Both the position numbers and the translations under genes were made by a program. From contig CM060833.1 of NCBI GenBank assembly GCA_030762175.1, positions 72,455,501 to 72,519,500 on the forward strand: a stretch of DNA of 64,000 bases. The letters are read 5' to 3'. The stretch's first letter is position 1. Each line of letters begins with the position of its first letter. This document shows positions 36,301 to 44,447 of the stretch, one piece after another. The notes under the pieces were generated by a model, which did not search any database, had not been told where the DNA came from, and worked only from the letters and a program-made list of their open reading frames with translations. The DNA comes from Metallyticus violacea (taxonomy: Eukaryota; Arthropoda; Insecta; Mantodea; Metallyticidae).

Positions 36301-39300
36301 GAGATATCATAATTGCATGACAGCCTGTAAGGGCCAAGGTCAGTGGACACAACAGAAGGGGTCATTTGGTTTGTGCAGTGCACCTTAACCTTAATCTCAG
36401 CTTTGAAAACTTAGGGTTCCTTCATCAAAAATTCCCTAATTGTCCTCATGATGTGACCATTACAAATTCATTTCCTCAGAAAAGCCAAAGATTGACCTCT
36501 GATTTTGCAGATCAATAGCTAGATAAGTGACCAGGAGGAAAATGAGAATACATGCAGTAAAACACAAATAGGACACTTATCATTGCATCCCCCCCCCCCC
36601 AGTATGAATTACCATTTTTCTTAAGGATTAAGTATAATTACAGACATAGATCATTTTGCACACTGTGGCTTACATTCAATAAGCTTGAGGGGCATGCATT
36701 GTTTATTATAATTTTCTGGAAAAACATCTAAATTTAAAAACAAATTCATAGTTTCTCACACCATTGATATTTATAAATTTGTTCAATTTCACAACTGTCT
36801 AAAAATAAAAGTAAATATTGTTGCCATACCTCTTCTTTTATATGTCCATAGCCTTCAAATTTGCTACAATGGCTTCACCAATTAAGAAAACTTTGAGGAA
36901 CATGAAAAAGTACAGATTGCCTAATCTGAAGATAAGATAAAATGTAACACCTTTCTCACTCAAAAAGCCCTGTCTTCTTGCAGCAGCATGGGCCAAAGCA
37001 ATGCTATTCTATTAACCTGCTATTCTATTTGGTGAGCAAAAGTTCAGTTTGATTGCGTTTGCACCAACATTGCTAATTTTCTCAGCAAGCAGAGTGGCAC
37101 TAAGGCAGTAACTTCACAGCAAAATCAGCAGCCAGTGAATTAGAACTTTGTTCATTCCATTTAATATTTCCAAATGTATGTTTACCATGATAAGAATTAG
37201 TATGACCTGAGTTTTATATGTAAACGTTTTCTTTTATTTGTTCATCTTATGAAATTACATAATTTCTTGATTTTGTCATACCAAGTAAATTCACAGTAAT
37301 TAAAAAAGAATAAAACAATATTCACACTTGTTACAAAATATGAAGAAGTAGCAGTCATAATAAATTCTCATTAATTAATTCAATATAATAATTACTTGAT
37401 TACAAATAGTATAACTATCTATATAATTATTAACAGTTTAAGACAAATGTTAAAACTTTATGAAATAAAAAAGCACACATATCAATAAAAGCTACAAAAT
37501 ATAATAAACTGAGCAACAGAGTAATAAGCTTGAAATCAGAAGCTGCTTTAATTTGCATTTGAATAGAGTTATTGAATCTATCTGTTTAAAGCATGGAGGT
37601 AACTACATTCTCAGTTTTTCTTAAGAAGTGGAGACTGTTAAGGATTACTTCTAGTCATTTCATTTATTTGACTCTCAGTTTATCGGAAAACCAATTTATC
37701 ATACCATAATATTTAGTTTTATTGTCATAATAAGATCAGATTATTTTTAAAATACTAATAATGCATTAAATAACACTAATAAATAATTAATAACATGAAT
37801 AACATGTGCTTCTGTTCTTCAAATGAATAAAATTAGGTTCAAAATAAGTTCTTATTCTAATACCTTATTCTCAACCAGAACATTAAACTATGAATATAAG
37901 AAATATCTATAAAACTTATGCATTATCATAAAATCTATGTTTCTGAATCCATAAAAAACACTTAAAAAGTTGTAGAATTTGTCAACATTATATAAATAGT
38001 ATCATTACTTGTAGTTGTAATAGCAGGAATTTTCATAGTGAAATATAATTTAACTTTGCAATTTTTTATAAGAAAATCACTCAAATTTCACTAATTTTGT
38101 TCCATTTATTTGGATCATAGTGGAACCATGCTGATTATGAAGGCAACAGCCTTCAAAACAAGTGGAAATTAGTGAAATTTGAGTAATTTCCTCATAAAAA
38201 TTGCAAAATTATCAGTACTATGTGTGTGGTCAAGATAATGCAGGACATGTGATACAAGTCCTCTCTTTAACTAATCTTAGCATCAGCTGTATTCGTTTAA
38301 TTTTTATATATGTGTGCATGCGTGTACTGCAAGAATGTGTACTCACCAACTGGTGAAATGAAACTGGTGGTGGCTGCTTAGGTTCTTCTGGCACACCACT
38401 GCTTTCAGCCTTTGGGGCCACAAACTCTCTGAAACCAATAAAAAAGGTATGACCATTATTATGTACATTGCAAAAACTCTCCAACATTATTACCAATATA
38501 AATATAATTTATTTCAAATGTGTGTTTGTGTGTATATATAATGTAAGGATGATAATAACTGTATATAGTTATAATTTTGAGAATAACTGTAGAACAGTGA
38601 ATATAAAACTGAATATTTTAGGACATAAAGATCAACTTAATAATTATCTAACAGATATTATTTACAGCTATTTAGAATTAAGCTTTGCAAAAGTCATGCT
38701 ATTTGGAAAGTGTATGAAAATCACGAAAACATAAAATAGAATAGTATTGCAATGGCTATTTTAAATTAGATAACTATTAATATTTTTTTTTTTTTTTACT
38801 TTTTTCTCACCAGCAGTAAGTATTATTAGAGTTCAAGCATTGGTCAATATAAAGCAAATTTCAGGATTTTTGAATAAAGATGCCTGCCTTATGTGAGCAT
38901 TATTGTCAGACTTATATGTGATCTTAAAATTCAATTTCATGTTTCAGAGGAGGAGGGAAGGAATTTATTATTGTCATTCATCATATAATACATGTTGCTG
39001 TACCAACTTGGCATTCTCTGTGTATTTTTGTTATCTGCATATGAATCTTTGCTCTTATCACTTAATTCTGTAATTAATGTCTTTTATTTTGCTTCATACA
39101 GAGATAAAGACACAGAAAAATGTAACTCTGCACTGTATCAAGTTCTACTTTAAAAGGCTTTGATGAAGTTTATGTTGTTTACCTTGATGTTATACTCTTA
39201 ATGGTTTATTGCTCTGTTACACATTCAAACCGCAAATTATCATTTAAAACCAAGCAGAAAACTGCTGATAAATATAATGACTGTGGATTTATGTTTTATC

Positions 39301-42242
39301 CATGAACTAAGGTGGAAGTAAATGAGCTCTATAAATGTTAACAAGTGATTATTTTCTAATTTGTTAGTTTCAAATTTTTTGGAATGAAAATGTTAAAGCT
39401 TGATAATGCACTGTAATTTAAATTCTATTAAATAGTAGAAAAATGTACCAATTCCCTCAAATAAAGGAAAGGAATTCAATAGGGCTGGCCTCCATTTGGA
39501 TAGCGGGTCATGGAAATAAGAGTGTATGGGGGAAGGTTAAGAAACATTTGAGGGGTGGATAGGCAGCAGATTATTATGCAAGGCAGGGAGGTAATTTCGC
39601 TAAAAGTACAATCAGGGCTGAAATCTAAATGGATGGAATAATACAGCAAAACAGAGGGCATACTCACTACCCTGGGACTCGGGTGCCTGAGACTAGGGGC
39701 ATGGAGGATGATTAAAGCCACCGACGAAAATGGATTTTAGGATTATGTCTATGACAATAATGCCTTGTCCTCATAATTTCAGTGGTTTATAGCTGCTAAC
39801 ATTCTTTTATATTGTTATTTCTAGTCTCTGCCTTCATAGATATAATTTTTGTGTTATTGGCTGCTTTGAATAAATGACTGGTAATTTATATATATTTTAT
39901 GTCTACTTAATTATTCCGAAAGTACCACTTAGGAACAATCCAGTCACTGTATCTGTCTATATTTCATTTTAATATTCTCCGAATAACTGGACATTTTCAA
40001 GAGTCAAAATTATAGACATTATGATGGTTTTCACTATGATAGTTGAACATATAGCAAGGTATGCAATATAAAGTCTATTGCTGTTAAGTAAAAGTTGTAT
40101 TTATATCTATTACATTTTAAATATATGGCTGTTCTTAGTTTATGTATGGGAAAATTGCATTTCATAGACTTGCACCTTGCACCTCAACAGAAACCTAAGG
40201 ATGCTATATTAACTGCATTTTGTGACTTTTTAGACATTCGATCACAAATAGAAATAACTGCATGAATAAATTACTTTTGTTTTGAATGTATTCCATGTTC
40301 TTATGGCTCTATGACATAATTTTTTGTATGTGGGAGACAGGGTTGTGTGAGTGGGAGTAGGAGAGAGGTAGAATGAGCGAAAATAAATTAATCACATAAG
40401 GAACAAACAATTAGATAAAAGACCGACACGACTGGGCGAGGTCGTTGAGGCACGGACCTATGAATGGGAAATCTGCCGTACAAACCTCTCCACAACCGTT
40501 CTCCGTGACTAAAACTATTTTTCTCCATATTTTCCATTTTTTTCAGTCGCAAACTGTTTTAATCCATTACCTGTAAGCTTAAAACAACTGACTGTACGTC
40601 CCTAACAAACATGTCACTAAGCCCCTGAAATGTGCATGCAGCAACCAGCAAAACATTTTAACTTGGAACGAGTTTTGACTGTGAAGAATAGTTACCCACC
40701 GGCGATGTGAATAAAACGAAGACAATGACTCAGGAACAGTAGGGAAGAGACATGGACTTAGCAGGACTGAGAATTTCATGAAATTGGGCTTTACTTTTAT
40801 GAAGATGGACCAAGCATATTGATATGGCAAAGCTAGGGTGAAAGCAACGGAGATTCTCCGTTTACGCAGCAGAATTCCAGATGTGCCTATAAATTTACTG
40901 GAAACCGCCTATAGAGCACTAGTCAGATCTACGATATATGGTACAAAAATTGGGGAATGAGGACAAATTGCGGACCTCTAGTAGAACAAACAAATTCATT
41001 TAAATTAGAAAGACTGGAGGATTTCAGAGGTAAAAGACAGTTTACATACATACAATGGCTAAATAAAGGAAATATAAAATAACATTTTTTTTTTTTTTAC
41101 CAGGAGGAAGTGTTAGTCAATCTGCTTCACAAAATACTTGGCCCATCTGTCCATATATATGAATGCCCTCAAGGAAAAAACTTATTGATGTGGCCTTTAA
41201 CCACTTCCATTGCCTCTTTTTCGTCTGCAAACTTCTTACCTCGCAAATACTCTTTCAGAGCTTCAAACAAATGATGGCATCAAGTTGGGGCTGTAAGATG
41301 GATATTTTAACACCTCAAATTTGTGTATACGCAGTCTTATGGGTGCAGGTGAAGCAGCAATATTCCCTTTAAGGGAAGTTCCCGGTATTTATTTCGGTTT
41401 CAATTTGTTCATTAGCATGTGACTGTATGTAGTGTGATTCTTTTCTTGGAAGTGCACGAATATAGCGCCATTGATATTCCAAAAGATCGTCAGCATGACT
41501 TCCCCAGTGGCCGCTTGAGTTTTGAAAATTTTCTTGACCGGAGGCGATAGGTGTTTCCATTGCATTGATTAACTCTTTGCTCTCTGGTTCTTATTGTACA
41601 TCAAGAACTCGTCTTTCGTTACAGTTCAATGAAGAAACGCGCCTCATTCACGAGCATGAAGATTTAAGTGCTCATGACAATTGCCTGCCCGCAAGTCTGT
41701 GATTACTGGACAGCTGTCTTGGGACCCATCAATGCACACTTTCGTATATCGGATCATACTGCACAAAGAGCTGTAACTAGTGCTGATTTCTATGAAAGCT
41801 CACCGAAAGTGACTGACCTGCAGTCACAGATCCCCTGCTCGATTTGCTGCTAAAGTATTTCAGCTGCAATACAAACTGATCTCCAAACTGATGCTCACCA
41901 TTGACGTTTCGCCTCTGTTTTTAAATATTTCCATATCTCTTCTGACTTAAACAACTGTATCTATATTGTACTTTCATTCCATTATAGATTTTAGAAAGAT
42001 TCGCTCTATCTCATTAAAAAAAGTCCCCAGGAGCTGCGTAAACTAAGTGAATTCCTCACCAACTTGAATAACTTAAAAAATGAATATAAAATGCAAACAC
42101 GATCTTATTAATTAATAAAATGAAATACGTTATAGCACTAATGGGTAGTATTAAGGGAACACATTATAATTCTTGCAATCTATAGGTACGTATTACAAAA
42201 GAGAAATCACATTTTATTGTAATAATAATAATAATAATAATA

Positions 42243-42296
<54 letters not shown>

Positions 42297-44411
42297 GTTG
42301 TTGAGATTAAACCGCAAAAATTAATGGTCTATATATGACCACTGATAGAAAACTATAATGTGTGGGTATTTTTAAACGTATCCATGTTTATGAACTGAAC
42401 CCCTCATATCTTTACATTCACTAAAACAGAGAGAAATAACAGAAAATTTCGACTTATCTTGTGTATTTAAGATGTTCATATGTTTCAATAAAACAAAAAC
42501 ATGTCACTATTTAAAAAATTATAATATACTAATTAAATAAACACACTCAACAAACAACCGAAAACTCCATCGATTTTCAGTGGTTTTGAAATTTAACTTC
42601 AATTTTACTTGTAGTAAAGGCACGTAATGCAAACTTTTTCTGAGTGTTATTACAGAGCGCTATTACATACATATATAATTCTCATTTCACATTTCACATT
42701 TGCTATCTTCACGACAATATTTTTGTCAAATATAAAACCTATGCATCGTTATACATATGGTTTATATGTTGGGTTAATTTGTCCTTCTATTTTGAAACAA
42801 TAGAGAGAAAATTAAACGCTAGGGAACTTTTAAAATTTATGTTTTCATATATACTCCTACTCCTAATTGTACAATTTCCTTAATTTCCAGAAACTATTTT
42901 TCAAGTTTTATTTAAATGATATACGCTGAATTTGTTGTGAAAAAACAAATATTGCTGCCGATAGAGCGATTTTTAAATTTTCTGTTTCAGGTAAACCCCA
43001 CTTCTAATGACCATATTTCTCTGATTTTCGTAAACTATTTTTCCTACTTTATTTAAATGGAACTTTGTTGCGGAAAAAAAAAACAAATATTAGTGCCACT
43101 AGAGCGATTTTTAAATTTTGGGTTTCAGGTAAACTGTCCCCTTCTAATAATCTGATTTCACTGATTTTCAGAGACTATTTTTATTGTTTTATTTCAATAG
43201 CATATACCAAGTTTCCTTTAAAAAAAATTAAAATTGCGATCGCTAGAGCAATTTTTAAATTTTTCTTTAGCCCCCACTTTTTAAATTTTAGCTTTCAGAT
43301 ATACCCCCATTCCTATTGGACGAATTCCCCTAATTTTCAGAACTATTTTTATTCATTTATTTTAATGATATATATCGATTTTCGTTGAAAAACAAAAATT
43401 GCGGCCGCTAGAGCGATTTTGAAATTTTCTTTTAATTTTCACTTCTGATTAACCTTCATCCTCAATGGGCCAATTTTGCTGGTTAAATTTCAATAAATAA
43501 TATAAAAATATTTCATTTGGAATAAGTCTTCCTCCCCCCCCCTCTCTCTCTCACTCACTCACGCACGCACGCACACACACACACCTTTTTAATTGCCATT
43601 TTCAGTGCCTAGTAGGTAGAATTGAAGAATTTTTTCAAAGATCTTTTCATGGGTATAATCACAATTCCCTCGAAATTCGCTTTAAAAAAATCTGAATAAT
43701 GCTTAGACTACGGTGCAATTCGAAATGGAGTGGAAATGTTTTATGAGCTATTGCGCTGACATATACTGCTTGTTCGTTCGTCATATTCCCTAATTGATTT
43801 ATTACTAAGAGCTTTAAATAAAAATGATTTAATGATTTTTCCCCGTATATAGCAAATACTAGATGTTTAATGCATCATCTTCCTCACAGTGGAGTTTAAA
43901 AAAAAAAATTACTGCCTAAACGAAGGATTTCAAGAATTCTTTTCAGTATCCCGGAGATTTTTTCCCATGTGGATAGTAATTTAACGTTGGTTTAAGGATT
44001 CTGGTGCTATTCATCGTGTTAAATGTACTTGCTTGTTCTGTTGGTATCTAGAGGTAAGTTTAAAAAGTTATTCTATTTCAAGTTCTTATAACATGGTATT
44101 TCTCTTGAAATTTCATTTAATGTTACCTGTTATTCTTTATTGGTATTTTTCCCTCTGGTCCAGGCTTCATCCACGCAGCAAACACAAGTCTAGCTAAAAT
44201 GTTATAGAATTCTGATAGATTTCTGGATTATTGATGCTTTTAAATTTTTATTTATGATGCCTATGAATTTATTAAAATTTATAATTTATTTTGATAATTC
44301 CAAATCTTCAAAAACAGACAATTTATAGCCTCATTATTTAAATTCTCTTACGTTTTCTATGATTTATTGTTCAAGTTAATTTTACTCAGTTTGACACTTC
44401 TGAGAGGTTAA

Positions 44412-44447
<36 letters not shown>

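Noticed and set aside
36240..37150. Possible decayed gene in intron 2
   Set aside because: More complex sequence than its surroundings, but no frame gave a recognisable motif on either strand.
39476..39721. 81-codon minus-strand open frame with proline-rich sequence
   Set aside because: No recognised homology, no splice sites consistent with the ABCB phases; left unassigned as a chance frame in a less AT-rich patch.
42219..42295. Hairpin as a structured RNA or terminator
   Set aside because: It is simply two complementary trinucleotide microsatellites back to back.
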